Positions 1 to 8,831 of a stretch of 64,000 bases of DNA are shown here, one piece after another. Each line of letters starts with the position of its first letter. Within the stretch, counting starts at the first letter, position 1. Source of the stretch: Microbulbifer bruguierae (lineage in GTDB: Bacteria > Pseudomonadota > Gammaproteobacteria > Pseudomonadales > Cellvibrionaceae). The DNA lies in NCBI RefSeq assembly GCF_029869925.1, contig NZ_CP118605.1, forward strand, positions 1,731,001 to 1,795,000, written 5' to 3'. A program made the translations under genes and the position numbers. The notes under the pieces were generated by a model. It was not told the DNA's origin and searched no databases. It saw only the letters and a list, made by a program, of their open reading frames with translations.

Positions 1-1
1 A

Positions 2-697
2 CTGGCCCTGTTCGCCCTCGCCACCGCCGGCACCCTCGCCATCACCCAGATCACCACCAAAGAGCCCATCGAGCGGGCTATCCGAGAGGCGTCGGCCAGG
101 GCGCTGTTGGAGATCATCCCCATCGAGCGCCACAGCAACGACCTGCTGGTGGACACCTATCCCATTCCCAAACAGTACTGGGCACTGCTGGGGTTGAAGC
201 AGCAGGCGGATATCAACCTGGCCCGGCAAGCTGACGGCCGTGTGACGGCCGTGATCATCCCCGCCGTCGCTCCGGATGGCTACTCCGGCCCCATCCGTTT
301 GCTGGTTGGGGTCAATTTCGACGGCACCATAGCCGGAGTACGGGTCACCAGTCACGCAGAAACACCCGGTCTCGGCGATAAGGTGGAAGTGAAGAAAAGC
401 GACTGGATACTCTCGTTCAATGGCAAGTCCCTACAGGATCCGGGACGGGACATGTGGGCGGTAGAGAAAGACGGCGGCGCCTTCGATCAGTTCACTGGTG
501 CCACCATTACCCCGCGCGCCGTGGTCAATCAGGTGCGCAGGGTGCTCGACTTTGTGAAGGAGCATCACCAGGAAATTTTCACTGCGCCGGTGTCCAACCG
601 CGCCGTTGAGGTCGCGCAGCCGCAGGCTTCCGACGGGGAAAAGTCCGCTAACGGTAACGGGGCAAGCAGTAAGAAAAACAACGGGGAGAACAACTGA
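2..697 (+). CDS. rnfG: RnfG/RsxG electron transport subunit, 5' truncated
   Basis: Periplasm-facing flavoprotein subunit of the Rnf (Rsx) ion-translocating ferredoxin:NAD oxidoreductase. The reading frame is open from base 2, so the start and part of the N-terminal membrane anchor lie before the window; the visible part begins inside a hydrophobic helix ([14 protein letters not shown]). The FMN-binding domain has the conserved motif [12 protein letters not shown] near nucleotides 490-520; in this family the second Thr of the GATIT motif carries covalent FMN. About 231 residues are visible. The C-terminal 30 residues are a Lys/Asn/Ser-rich tail that is probably disordered. The stop codon overlaps the rnfE start (TGATG), which implies translational coupling. 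The family call is firm from the motif plus the neighbour. Confidence 0.93.
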   Translation: MALFALATAGTLAITQITTKEPIERAIREASARALLEIIPIERHSNDLLVDTYPIPKQYWALLGLKQQADINLARQADGRVTAVIIPAVAPDGYSGPIRLLVGVNFDGTIAGVRVTSHAETPGLGDKVEVKKSDWILSFNGKSLQDPGRDMWAVEKDGGAFDQFTGATITPRAVVNQVRRVLDFVKEHHQEIFTAPVSNRAVEVAQPQASDGEKSANGNGASSKKNNGENN

Positions 698-1422
698 TGG
701 CCACCCCAGGCTCAACACCCAACTACAGCGAAATCACCCACAACGGTCTGTGGAAAAACAACCCTGCACTGGTGCAGTTGCTCGGGCTCTGTCCGCTGCT
801 GGCGGTCACCGGTTCGGTGGTCAATGCCATCGGTCTGGGCCTTGCCACCACCGCGGTACTGGCCTGCTCCAACCTGGCGGTGTCCCTGGTACGTCACCAG
901 ATGCCGGAGACCGTGCGGCTGCCTGCGTCGGTGATGATTATCGCCACCTTTGTCACCTGTGCCGAACTGTTGATGAAAGCCTTTACCTACGAACTCTATC
1001 TGGTGCTGGGCATTTTCATTCCACTGATCGTGACCAACTGTGCAATTCTCGGCCGCGCCGATGCCTTTGCCAGCAAGAATCCGGTACTGCCGTCCCTATT
1101 GGATGGACTTATGATGGGACTCGGGTTCAGTGCGGTGCTTGTTGTGATCGGTGCGGTGCGGGAAATTATCGGTCGCGGCACCTTATTCAGTGACATGGAA
1201 CTGCTGCTCGGCCCGGTCGCCGCAAACTGGGCCATTCCGGTCATGGGACAGGACTACTCCGGGTTTCTGGTGGCGGTACTGCCGCCGGGAGCCTTTCTTG
1301 TGGCGGGTTTGCTGATTGCGGCCAAAAATGCCATTGATGCCGGAATTGAACGGCGGCGCAACACTTCGGTAAAAATTGTCAGCGGCAGCAAGCGTGTGCG
1401 CACCACAGGAAAAATCCAGTAA
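697..1422 (+). CDS. rnfE: RnfE/RsxE integral membrane subunit of the Rnf complex
   Basis: Integral inner-membrane subunit of the Rnf complex (NqrD/RnfE family), 241 residues, the usual length. The N-terminal signature [20 protein letters not shown] is nearly identical to the family consensus, and [20 protein letters not shown] and [14 protein letters not shown] are the other conserved membrane blocks; about six transmembrane helices are visible. It starts inside the rnfG stop codon. In many gammaproteobacteria nth (endonuclease III) follows rnfE; here a strong terminator follows and nth is absent, so the operon ends at this gene. Confidence 0.95.
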   Translation: MATPGSTPNYSEITHNGLWKNNPALVQLLGLCPLLAVTGSVVNAIGLGLATTAVLACSNLAVSLVRHQMPETVRLPASVMIIATFVTCAELLMKAFTYELYLVLGIFIPLIVTNCAILGRADAFASKNPVLPSLLDGLMMGLGFSAVLVVIGAVREIIGRGTLFSDMELLLGPVAANWAIPVMGQDYSGFLVAVLPPGAFLVAGLLIAAKNAIDAGIERRRNTSVKIVSGSKRVRTTGKIQ

Positions 1423-1454
1423 CGTTCTCACTGAATAGATCCACTATATTCCGC

Positions 1455-1492
1455 AAAAAATGCCGGCCTGGTGAACAGCGCCGGCATTTTTT
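1455..1492 (+). terminator. Intrinsic terminator of the rnf operon
   Basis: Stem TGCCGGC (1461-1467) pairs with GCCGGCA (1480-1486), flanked by A6 on the left and T6 on the right, giving an extended hairpin with a T tract 33 bases after the rnfE stop. Confidence 0.85.
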
Positions 1493-1888
1493 ATAGACCC
1501 AAAGAAAATCATTTCTCAATTTCCGAACAATGATTCAAACAATTTCCCATGTAATGGAATGTAATGGGATTTTATTCACAATAACAAAAACCTGAGTAGC
1601 CAACCTTCACCGTCACGTTAAAATAGTGCGACCGTTTGATAGTGCCTAACCGGTCACAGCCACTCATGGCATTTGGTCCAAGACATTCGTTAGACTGATT
1701 CACAGAATAAACCGGCAAATTAAACCCTGCCGATCAACGGGAACGACTGGAAGCTTCTACGGGCGGATCACTGTGTACAGGCAACGTCGCCAACACCCCT
1801 CTATCAATAACGTTAATTTTATCCGGAATTTGTACTACCTGATTTCCGATAGTTTTCTGCTTTATCCAGCACAGGAATTACCGTCATC
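1493..1888. other. Gene-free upstream region of the TetR gene
   Basis: About 400 AT-richer bases between the rnf terminator and the TetR-family gene. No credible coding frame or RNA gene was seen. It presumably holds the TetR gene promoter, but I could not pick out a convincing -35/-10 pair or palindromic operator. Confidence 0.4.
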
Positions 1889-2608
1889 ATGACTGTAGAC
1901 AATGGAAAGTCTGAACTGGTCTATCAAGGGCGTCGCGCCCAGCGCGCCGATAGCCGTCAACGCCGCAAAGCGATCCTTGAGGGCACATTGCGACTGATCG
2001 TAAAAGAAGGTATCCGCGGTATCCGCCACCGCGCAGTCGCCCGGGAAGCGGCAGTCCCCCTTGCCGCGACCACGTATTACTTCAAAGACCTGAATGATCT
2101 TATCAGCGACTCCTTTACCTATTTCGTAGAAAAGAATGTTATGGAGACCCGGCAACTGCAGGACGACAGTTTCGCCGCGGCCCGTCAGCTCACACCGGAA
2201 CAGCTGGCCTCGGCTGCCGGCCGCCGCCAGCTGATTCAACAACTCACCCGCTTTGTCCTGAACCACATCCGCGCCCAGGCCAGTAGCCGCGACAACCGCA
2301 TCATTGAACTTGCCTTCAAGAACGAGGCCCTGCGCAATGAACAGTTGACCAAGGCGGTGCGCATGGCCAACCAGGCCATTCAGAATCTGATCGTGGAATT
2401 CTTTGAATTGCTGCAGTTGGCCGATCCCCTCGCCGCTGCGCAGGTTGTACACGGCACTATCCTCAACCTCGAATTCCAGGTACTCAGTGGCGCAATCTCC
2501 ATCGATTCGCCCCTGCTGGAGCGCTCGGTATCCATGATGATCAAAGGTATAATTCCGGCACAAGCAGAGACCCTGGCGCCGCAAATCCTGCCATCAAAAA
2601 CGGCCTGA
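1889..2608 (+). CDS. TetR/AcrR family transcriptional regulator
   Basis: DNA-binding regulator of 239 residues. The N-terminal helix-turn-helix lies at about residues 22-68: a first helix (RRKAILEGTLRLIVKEGIRG), then the recognition part around VAREAAVPLAATTYYFKDLNDL, typical of TetR proteins (the TYYFKD signature). The rest is an all-helical ligand/dimerisation domain of normal length with no recognised ligand signature. An AGGA box lies about a dozen bases before the ATG. The gene is alone on its strand between two terminator-like hairpins, so the target is not obvious; self-regulation or the neighbouring transglycosylase are guesses. Confidence 0.85.
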   Translation: MTVDNGKSELVYQGRRAQRADSRQRRKAILEGTLRLIVKEGIRGIRHRAVAREAAVPLAATTYYFKDLNDLISDSFTYFVEKNVMETRQLQDDSFAAARQLTPEQLASAAGRRQLIQQLTRFVLNHIRAQASSRDNRIIELAFKNEALRNEQLTKAVRMANQAIQNLIVEFFELLQLADPLAAAQVVHGTILNLEFQVLSGAISIDSPLLERSVSMMIKGIIPAQAETLAPQILPSKTA

Positions 2609-2640
2609 CAGCCCCCAGCGGCGATCTTCTCCGCGCCTTC

Positions 2641-2663
2641 GCAGGCAGCTTAAAACTGCCTGC
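2641..2663 (+). terminator. Terminator-like hairpin after the TetR gene
   Basis: Perfect 8-bp stem GCAGGCAG/CTGCCTGC with a 7-base loop, 33 bases after the TetR stop. No T tract follows, so termination efficiency is uncertain. Confidence 0.45.
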
Positions 2664-2862
2664 GACCTCTTCACTCCCCGACTGACTTCAGCTCACAGCA
2701 GAACTCCTCGAAGCCGCAATCTGCCGCGGCTGAAACGCAAAACCTTCCTTTCCGTCCCACAAGGGCTGGCGCAATTTACTCGGTATCCGCGGCACAAAAT
2801 ATTCGTGACTACAATGAGCGACTAGACTGATAGTGATAACACCGGATGTTTGAACGAGTGCC

Positions 2863-5271
2863 ATGAATTCGCTTTCCCGCCAGGCTATTTTCTGCGTTCT
2901 GCTGATGCTGTTGGCCTTCGCCGCCTGCCAGCGAGACTCTGCAACCGCACACAATGACAAACAATCCGGTAAAGCTGCCGCGGAGCATACGGACCAGCAA
3001 AAGACGGCTCCGCCAACGCCCGCGGAAAAAGCGAAAGAAATGGAAGCAGCCGAAGAACAGACCAATACCGGACTGCGACCGGCCACCGCAAAAGACGTGC
3101 GCCCCGAAGCCAAATGGCCAGAAGAAACTAGCGGCGAGTACCCTATCAACGCCTACAACAATTACGTCGAAGCCGGCGACCTCGATGCGATTAAAAAGCA
3201 GGGGAAGCTGAGAATTCTCGTGGATATCGCCAATGTCGACTCCCTACACCGGGAAGCCACACAACAGGATATCGAACTGGAAGAAACCAAACGCATGGCC
3301 CGACACCTGGGGCTGGAACCGGTTGTGCTTTACGCAAACAATTTCGAGCAGCTGATCCCGCTATTAAATGCAGGAAAAGGAGACATCATCGCCAACAATA
3401 TGGTGGTGAATGAATCACGCAAACAGGAAGTCGACTTCTCTATTCCCACAGCAAACACCCATTTTATTCTTGTCTCCAGAAACGATGAAAAGCCGGTTAC
3501 CACTGTTGCCGACCTTCAGGGGAAATCCCTCGAGATTACAAAAGGTACAGCCTACGAGAGACTCGCTAAAGAATACGCAGAAAAGCACCTGGACCTGAAA
3601 TACAAGGCAACGAAAAAGAACTATGTAGAGCTGGTGATCGATGTATCCGAAGGCAATTTGGACTTCACCGTCGTAGAGCAGCAGATTTATGAATTGGTAT
3701 CACAGTTCAAGGATAACCTGCAAAAAAACTATGTATTTCCACAAGAATACGAAATGGCCTGGGCGGTAAGGAAAAATTCCCCACAACTACTCGCCGCCAT
3801 CGACGACTTTGTCCGTCAAAGTAAACTTACCCGTTCGATACAGCGATCAGTAGGTGATCTTGACGAAATAAAAAGACGAGGCGCAATTCGAATACTGACC
3901 CGCAACCATCCGGGAACCTACTTCATGTGGAAAGGCCGAATCATGGGCTTCGAGTTCGAGCTCGCAGAAGCCTTCGCCAAGGAGTTGAATTTACGACTGG
4001 AAATTGTCGTCGCCCCCACCCATCAAGACCTTCAAACCATGTTGGAAAGTGGCAAGGCCGATATTGCCGCGAGCCTGCTGTCAATTACCGAGCGCCGACA
4101 AAATGAAGGCATGGCATTCGGCCCGCCATATATGCAGGAAAAGGTAGTGGTGGTCGGGCGCGATGATGACAAAATTGACAGCCTGAATGATCTTTCCGGG
4201 CGCACGATCCACGTGCGCAAATCCAGCAGCCAATACGACGTCGCCATGGAACTGAAGAAAAAAGTTCCCGACGTAAAAATTGAACTGGCTCCGGAAGATC
4301 TCAACATACAACAGATCATCGACTTGGTCGCAGAAAAGGAATACGACCTGACCATTGCCGATGACGTTTCCGTAAAGCTGGAACACGCATGGCGAAAAAA
4401 TATTGATGAACTTATCGATCTCCATAAGGAAGATAACGTTTACGCGTGGATGTTGCGGGATAACAACCCCGAACTACTAAAAGCGGTAGACAAGTTTTTC
4501 GAAAAAAACAGCACCAAAAAACTGGAAAAAGTGCTCTACACCAAATATTTCGAAGCACCCAAGAAAACCCGCTCCGAGATCAATGAGCTCAATGCCAACG
4601 GCACCATTTCACCCTATGACAAGTTCGTGAAGAAATACGCCGAAAAATTTGATTTCGACTGGCGTCTCGTCGTAGCGCAAATGTTTCAGGAAAGTACGTT
4701 CAACCCCAGAGCAAAATCCTGGGTTGGCGCGCGTGGACTGATGCAGGTTATGCCGGATACCGGAAAGCAAGTGGGTGAAAAAAACCTGTTTGATCCCGAA
4801 TCCAGCGTACGTGCAGGTATAAAGTATCTTGAATGGCTGCACCGAAAATTCGAGGATAAAGGCATCAGCCCGGAGAATATGATGTGGTTCACCCTCGCCT
4901 CCTACAACGCTGGGCTTGGGCACGTTTACGACGCCCAGGATCTGGCGGAGGAAAAAGGCTGGGACCGCAGGGTCTGGTTCGATAACGTGGAAAAGGCGAT
5001 GCTGTTGTTATCGGAAAAGAAATATTACGAACAGGCACGCTATGGGTTCGCCCGCGGCCAAGAGCCCTACGACTATGTGCGCAAAATTCAGGCTCGCTTT
5101 CGTACCTACGTCGCGTTATTGGAAGACTATGAACGCAGGTCCGAGCTTGAAACCGGCAATGTCATGGATTTGTTTTTCCCGGATTACTTGCGTCCGAGGC
5201 AATGGGACTATCTTGCTGAACGTGTAAGCCCACCTCTTGTGAGTCCACCCCAGTTTGTGAGCAGCCAATAA
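2863..5271 (+). CDS. MltF-like lytic transglycosylase lipoprotein with two SBP_bac_3 domains
   Basis: Predicted membrane-bound murein lytic transglycosylase of 802 residues. A lipoprotein signal peptide ends in the lipobox AFAAC (Cys22). A charged Ala/Lys/Glu linker leads to two consecutive periplasmic solute-binding domains (about residues 107-320 and 332-550), both starting with the same pattern, DLD-I-K-G-RIL. The C-terminal SLT domain (about 585-720) has the family motifs: FQES, with Glu610 as probable catalytic acid, then GARGLMQVMPDTG and SYNAGLGH. Classic MltF has one binding domain followed by SLT and about 500 residues, so the first domain looks like an internal duplication. No partner gene is adjacent. 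Function by family: peptidoglycan cleavage tuned by a bound ligand; the ligand is unknown. Confidence 0.88.
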   Translation: MNSLSRQAIFCVLLMLLAFAACQRDSATAHNDKQSGKAAAEHTDQQKTAPPTPAEKAKEMEAAEEQTNTGLRPATAKDVRPEAKWPEETSGEYPINAYNNYVEAGDLDAIKKQGKLRILVDIANVDSLHREATQQDIELEETKRMARHLGLEPVVLYANNFEQLIPLLNAGKGDIIANNMVVNESRKQEVDFSIPTANTHFILVSRNDEKPVTTVADLQGKSLEITKGTAYERLAKEYAEKHLDLKYKATKKNYVELVIDVSEGNLDFTVVEQQIYELVSQFKDNLQKNYVFPQEYEMAWAVRKNSPQLLAAIDDFVRQSKLTRSIQRSVGDLDEIKRRGAIRILTRNHPGTYFMWKGRIMGFEFELAEAFAKELNLRLEIVVAPTHQDLQTMLESGKADIAASLLSITERRQNEGMAFGPPYMQEKVVVVGRDDDKIDSLNDLSGRTIHVRKSSSQYDVAMELKKKVPDVKIELAPEDLNIQQIIDLVAEKEYDLTIADDVSVKLEHAWRKNIDELIDLHKEDNVYAWMLRDNNPELLKAVDKFFEKNSTKKLEKVLYTKYFEAPKKTRSEINELNANGTISPYDKFVKKYAEKFDFDWRLVVAQMFQESTFNPRAKSWVGARGLMQVMPDTGKQVGEKNLFDPESSVRAGIKYLEWLHRKFEDKGISPENMMWFTLASYNAGLGHVYDAQDLAEEKGWDRRVWFDNVEKAMLLLSEKKYYEQARYGFARGQEPYDYVRKIQARFRTYVALLEDYERRSELETGNVMDLFFPDYLRPRQWDYLAERVSPPLVSPPQFVSSQ

Positions 5272-5297
5272 AAAGCGGCGGTATAAAACCGCCGCCC
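5272..5297 (-). terminator. Bidirectional terminator between convergent genes
   Basis: Stem GCGGCGG (5275-5281) and CCGCCGC (5289-5295). On the minus strand it is followed by TTTTTATT, so it mainly ends the cytochrome operon; on the plus strand it lies right after the transglycosylase stop. Confidence 0.75.
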
Positions 5298-5310
5298 TAA
5301 GTCAATTAAA

Positions 5311-6444
5311 TTAGCTGCAATTTCCAGGTTCGGATGCAATCCAGTTTTTCAACAGTTCCACACCCTCGTCATGCACCAGACTACGACCAAGCTCCGGCAT
5401 CATGGCGCCAGGATCTGTGGATTCCACGCGGAAATTCAGAATCGACTTCTCCGGACTGCCCGGCACTATCGCAAACAACCGATTGCCGGAACCTGTACCC
5501 GCAGCTACCGGCGGCTTACAGAAGCCCAGACGTCGCATATCCTGCTCACCGTGATGCAACATCAGCCCTGAAGTATCTGCCGCCCCGCTGGGGTTGTGGC
5601 AATGACCACAGTTGATATCCAGATAGGAGCGCGCCCGCTCAGATAGCGAGGAGCTTTCGTCCTGGTAGTCGACATTGTGTGGCACCGCTGCCAGCTCCGG
5701 TACACCACTCAGATACCCTACCTGCTGCCAGTAGAGTAGCTGGTTTTCACTGCCACCCTGATAGGCGTAATCCTTGTTGAGGTGTCGCGCGCGGGGACCG
5801 ATGGGACGCACCGCCTTCTGGGTGTGATTGTCTGCATGGCATCCAGCACACTGGTTTGCGTCCGGTACGACGTAGGTAAATGCCTCTGTTGCACCATCTG
5901 CGCTGACCAGCTGCAAACGTCGTGCATCCCCGGCGATTTCCAGCAAGGCATCGGTCTGCTGCTCGTTCCAAACGTAGGGCAGGGCCTGCCAGCCATCCGC
6001 TCGCCGGACCAGAATCCGGGTCTCCAGCAGGGTCACCTTGCTGAGGTCGAGTCCGGAACCGGCAAAATCATTACTGTAGTCATCCGTACGCAGCACCTTT
6101 CCCTCTTCCCCTTTTGGGTAATAGAAGGTCTTGCTGATAATCGTGCCGACCGGATATTCGAAATCTTCTTCACCGTAGGCAGCACTGGTGCCTTCCGGCA
6201 TCCATACGGTGCGCAGCTTGTGCGCATAATCGGTGAAAAGTGCGGTGTTGAGATCGTAAGGTACCACGCGCTCGTTAAGCGCCAGCTCACCGTCTATTGC
6301 TTCTACCACGTGCCAGGCACTGAGGCTGTCCGGTACGCTATCTTTTTCGTGGATTGTGACCTGGTCACGGGGTGCATCGCACCCCGCCAGTACCAGCGCC
6401 AATACAGTGCCCCCTAACCACTTGGGCAACAGCAGTTTACGCAT
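5311..6444 (-). CDS. SO2930-type dihaem c-type cytochrome lipoprotein
   Basis: Periplasmic electron carrier of 377 residues with lipobox VLAGC (Cys22), so probably anchored to a membrane by lipid. Two CXXCH haem-attachment motifs are present: CAGCH around residue 198 and CGHCH around residue 277. The layout (haem sites far apart, GARHLN-type middle, C-terminal PGAMMPELG segment that may supply a Met ligand) matches proteins annotated as the SO2930 family. It overlaps the start-proximal partner gene by 8 bases (its ATG lies inside the end of the beta-helix gene), so the two are translationally coupled and probably work together. The physiological donor and acceptor are unknown. Confidence 0.87.
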   Translation of the reverse strand: MRKLLLPKWLGGTVLALVLAGCDAPRDQVTIHEKDSVPDSLSAWHVVEAIDGELALNERVVPYDLNTALFTDYAHKLRTVWMPEGTSAAYGEEDFEYPVGTIISKTFYYPKGEEGKVLRTDDYSNDFAGSGLDLSKVTLLETRILVRRADGWQALPYVWNEQQTDALLEIAGDARRLQLVSADGATEAFTYVVPDANQCAGCHADNHTQKAVRPIGPRARHLNKDYAYQGGSENQLLYWQQVGYLSGVPELAAVPHNVDYQDESSSLSERARSYLDINCGHCHNPSGAADTSGLMLHHGEQDMRRLGFCKPPVAAGTGSGNRLFAIVPGSPEKSILNFRVESTDPGAMMPELGRSLVHDEGVELLKNWIASEPGNCS

Positions 6445-7732
6445 CAGCTACCTCTTCCTCTGCCTTCTGCTCGTCCTGAGGCTGGTCAAATTCCAAAACG
6501 ATCTGCGGCAGCTTTTTCAGGCTGCACTGGTGCGCGGAAATATCGGTGGTGATGTTCTTGTAGCCACCCTGAAGATCGACATTGATGATGCCCGCGCCTT
6601 CATTTTCGATACACAGCTTGAGTTCGTCCGGCAGTTTGCCATCCACCATTTTCGCGCTGTCGATCGCGCCATCCCACATGACGTCAGGCAGGCTGCCAGT
6701 CAGGCCGAATTTGGCAATTTTCAGCGCTTTCAGCTCCATATGATCCGGTGAGCCACCGCCACCGGTGAAGGTGTTGTCGTAGATGTAGATACCTTCCGGG
6801 TAGGGGTCAAAGTTTTCCTGGGTCGATTTGTCGGTGTAGTAACCGGCGGCAAAATAGCTGCTGACAATGACGTTGGCAGTGTCGTTATCGGAAATCTCGT
6901 TATTGAAAATTTCCACATAGTCATTGGAGTTGATCACCACCCCGGAACCTGCCGGCACCGCGGCAACCGGCGTGCCTTCGTGACCGAAGTTCTCGGTGTT
7001 GTTCTTGAACACCTTGTTGTCGTACACGCGGGTGCTGTGGCCAGGCTGCGGCAGGTTCGGCATATTGAATACCAGGATACCGCCAGTGTTGTTGGTGGCG
7101 ATGTTGTCGTATACATCGGCACCAATGGTGTTTTCAATTTCGATACCAGCCACGTTGTACTCAGCGCGGTTGTTGCGCACGATCACATTGCGGGACTGTC
7201 CCACGTAGATACCCGCATCGGATGCACCAATAGCCACGGTGCCTTCTACCAGAGTATTTTCGGTCTGTACCGGATAAATACCGTAAGCGCCATTTTCAGT
7301 AGAGGGGCCATTGGTCCACTCCACGCGAATATCGCGAATGATAATGTTCTTGCCTTCGTTGACCTTGAGCGCGTCGCCAATGGTGTCCTCAATCGCCAGG
7401 TCTTCAATGGTGAAATCGCTGGCATTGACCAGCAGGCCCTCGGCCCCCTGAATCTGGTTTTTGAAGGAAAGAATGGTTTTGTCCATGCCCGCACCGCGGA
7501 TGGTCACGCCGTCCACATTCAGGGACAGACTGCGATTCAGCTGAAAATGACCTTCAGGAATCTCGATCACATCTCCCGGCTGAGCCTGGATCAACTGTTT
7601 GAGCAGTTGTTTCTGGAAATCTGCGGAAGCGGGATTCACCGCCTCTGCGCTCTTCTGGCTGCCCGAATCCTGAGAACAGGCTGCCGCCAGTGCCGTCAGC
7701 AGTACTACACCCAATTTCGCTGGTGTTTTCAT
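6437..7732 (-). CDS. Parallel beta-helix repeat lipoprotein, cytochrome partner
   Basis: Secreted lipoprotein of 431 residues; lipobox ALAAC (Cys19). The body is a right-handed parallel beta-helix: repeated turns such as VTIRGAGMDKTIL, FTIEDLAIEDT, IIIRDIRVEW, VIVRNNRAEYNVAGIEI and DVYDNIATNNTGG resemble pectate-lyase/NosD-type repeats. The C-terminus is Glu-rich (DQPQDEQKAEEEVADA). It is the first gene of a two-gene operon with the dihaem cytochrome. Known members of this pair carry both genes together, which suggests one envelope redox or polymer-processing task. No catalytic residues of a named lyase family could be assigned by eye, so enzyme activity is not claimed. Confidence 0.85.
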   Translation of the reverse strand: MKTPAKLGVVLLTALAAACSQDSGSQKSAEAVNPASADFQKQLLKQLIQAQPGDVIEIPEGHFQLNRSLSLNVDGVTIRGAGMDKTILSFKNQIQGAEGLLVNASDFTIEDLAIEDTIGDALKVNEGKNIIIRDIRVEWTNGPSTENGAYGIYPVQTENTLVEGTVAIGASDAGIYVGQSRNVIVRNNRAEYNVAGIEIENTIGADVYDNIATNNTGGILVFNMPNLPQPGHSTRVYDNKVFKNNTENFGHEGTPVAAVPAGSGVVINSNDYVEIFNNEISDNDTANVIVSSYFAAGYYTDKSTQENFDPYPEGIYIYDNTFTGGGGSPDHMELKALKIAKFGLTGSLPDVMWDGAIDSAKMVDGKLPDELKLCIENEGAGIINVDLQGGYKNITTDISAHQCSLKKLPQIVLEFDQPQDEQKAEEEVADA

Positions 7733-7869
7733 GAGATCTCCCGCAATCCTTTATTACTTTTGTTCGGTGTTGTGTCGGTGTTACTTGGGTATCGTTTCGA
7801 TGTGATACCAACACCCTGTCCTGGTCTGGCATATATGAGCGGACTGACTTCCCCACTCCCACTCCACCC

Positions 7870-7895
7870 TTAACTGGTACGATTGTACCAATTAA
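7870..7895. promoter_or_regulatory. Palindromic operator upstream of the beta-helix/cytochrome operon
   Basis: Left arm TTAACTGGTAC (7870-7880), spacer GATT, right arm GTACCAATTAA (7885-7895); the arms match at 10 of 11 positions. It lies about 140 bases before the operon's ATG, a normal place for a regulator site. The form TGGTAC-N4-GTACCA fits a dimeric helix-turn-helix repressor (GntR- or LacI-like), but the regulator is not in this window. Confidence 0.6.
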
Positions 7896-8068
7896 GGGGC
7901 ATAAAAAATGCGCCAAGCGACTGGCTGGATAGTATCCAATGCCTATGGAGCGAGCAACACGGAAAGGGGAACTCTGTCTCGTTTTAACCAGATAGATTTT
8001 GACCAGATGGTTCCCCGCACCAGGCCATATACCCACCCGGGCTAAATTCCCTGCGCCAAATATACGCA

Positions 8069-8102
8069 AAAGCCGCGCAGAGATACCTCCCAACGCGGCT
8101 TT
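8069..8102 (-). terminator. Terminator of the Yip1-family gene
   Basis: Stem AAAGCCGCG (8069-8077) and CGCGGCTTT (8094-8102), about 130 bases downstream of the minus-strand gene end; on the minus strand it runs into TTTTGCG. Confidence 0.6.
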
Positions 8103-8157
8103 CTAATCGTTGTGACCTAATCGTTGCGACCTAACCGTTATGACCCAACGCTATGAC
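8103..8157. repeat. Short 14-bp tandem repeat, about four copies
   Basis: Consecutive units CTAATCGTTGTGAC (8103-8116), CTAATCGTTGCGAC (8117-8130) and CTAACCGTTATGAC (8131-8144), then a decayed copy CCAACGCTATGAC (8145-8157). It sits between a terminator and the end of the Yip1-family gene. Function unknown; slippage-generated repeat or protein-binding iteron are both possible. Confidence 0.75.
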
Positions 8158-8228
8158 AGCCGCGTTCTGGCGAGTAACTTTCATAGCGGTGCAATAAAAG
8201 GGGTGGGATTGACCCCAGGGCTTCGGAA

Positions 8229-8831
8229 TCAGTGTTGGAACACGGGTCCTGCAACCAGGCTCCAGAAAAGCACCGTACCCACCATCACCACAACGGCCAT
8301 CACCAGACACACGGTAACTACCGCGCTGGCAAACAGAAAGCCGCGTTCTTCGGACACATTCATAACGATGGGAATACCCACGTACAGGAGGTAAACCGCG
8401 TAGGCTACCGCCACCATCGCCAGCAGTATATCCAGCCAGAGTACCGGATATAGACCGGCGGCGCCGGCAATAAAAATGGGAGTCGCGGTAAACCCGGCAA
8501 TCACCATCCCCTTCATGGGGTGGGTTTTGGCACCGTAGGTTTTCGCCATCCAGTGAATGAAATAGCCCACCGCAACCACCGCCAGGATCATGGTGATATA
8601 AAACACCGCAACCAGCGAAAGGGCACTATCCGCTGTGAGTGTACGAACCTGGCCGCCGGTGCTGATGCTCCAGCCGATTTCCGTGGTACCGAAATACCAG
8701 CAGAGTGCCGGTACCAAGGCCAGAACGATCACGTAAGGAATCTGGCGGTTAAGCCCTTTTTCTGACAGTCCGGCAATTTCCTGCCACTGTCGGCGCGGCT
8801 GCACCATCAGGCCAAAGAGATGATTCAGCAT
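8229..8831 (-). CDS. Yip1-family integral membrane protein
   Basis: Multi-pass inner-membrane protein of about 200 residues. The start was placed at the ATG at 8831 (MLNHLFGLMVQP) because GAGGAG lies 7-8 bases before it; a longer frame to 8876 lacks such a signal. The N-terminal QPRRQWQEI element and about five hydrophobic segments (VIVLALVPALCWYF, LVAVFYITMILAVVAVGYFI, VIAGFTATPIFIAGAAGLYP, LLAMVAVAYAVYLLYVG, VVTVCLVMAVVVMVGTVLF) match the bacterial Yip1 domain family. The biochemical role of bacterial members is not established. It is a single-gene unit with its own terminator. Confidence 0.8.
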   Translation of the reverse strand: MLNHLFGLMVQPRRQWQEIAGLSEKGLNRQIPYVIVLALVPALCWYFGTTEIGWSISTGGQVRTLTADSALSLVAVFYITMILAVVAVGYFIHWMAKTYGAKTHPMKGMVIAGFTATPIFIAGAAGLYPVLWLDILLAMVAVAYAVYLLYVGIPIVMNVSEERGFLFASAVVTVCLVMAVVVMVGTVLFWSLVAGPVFQH

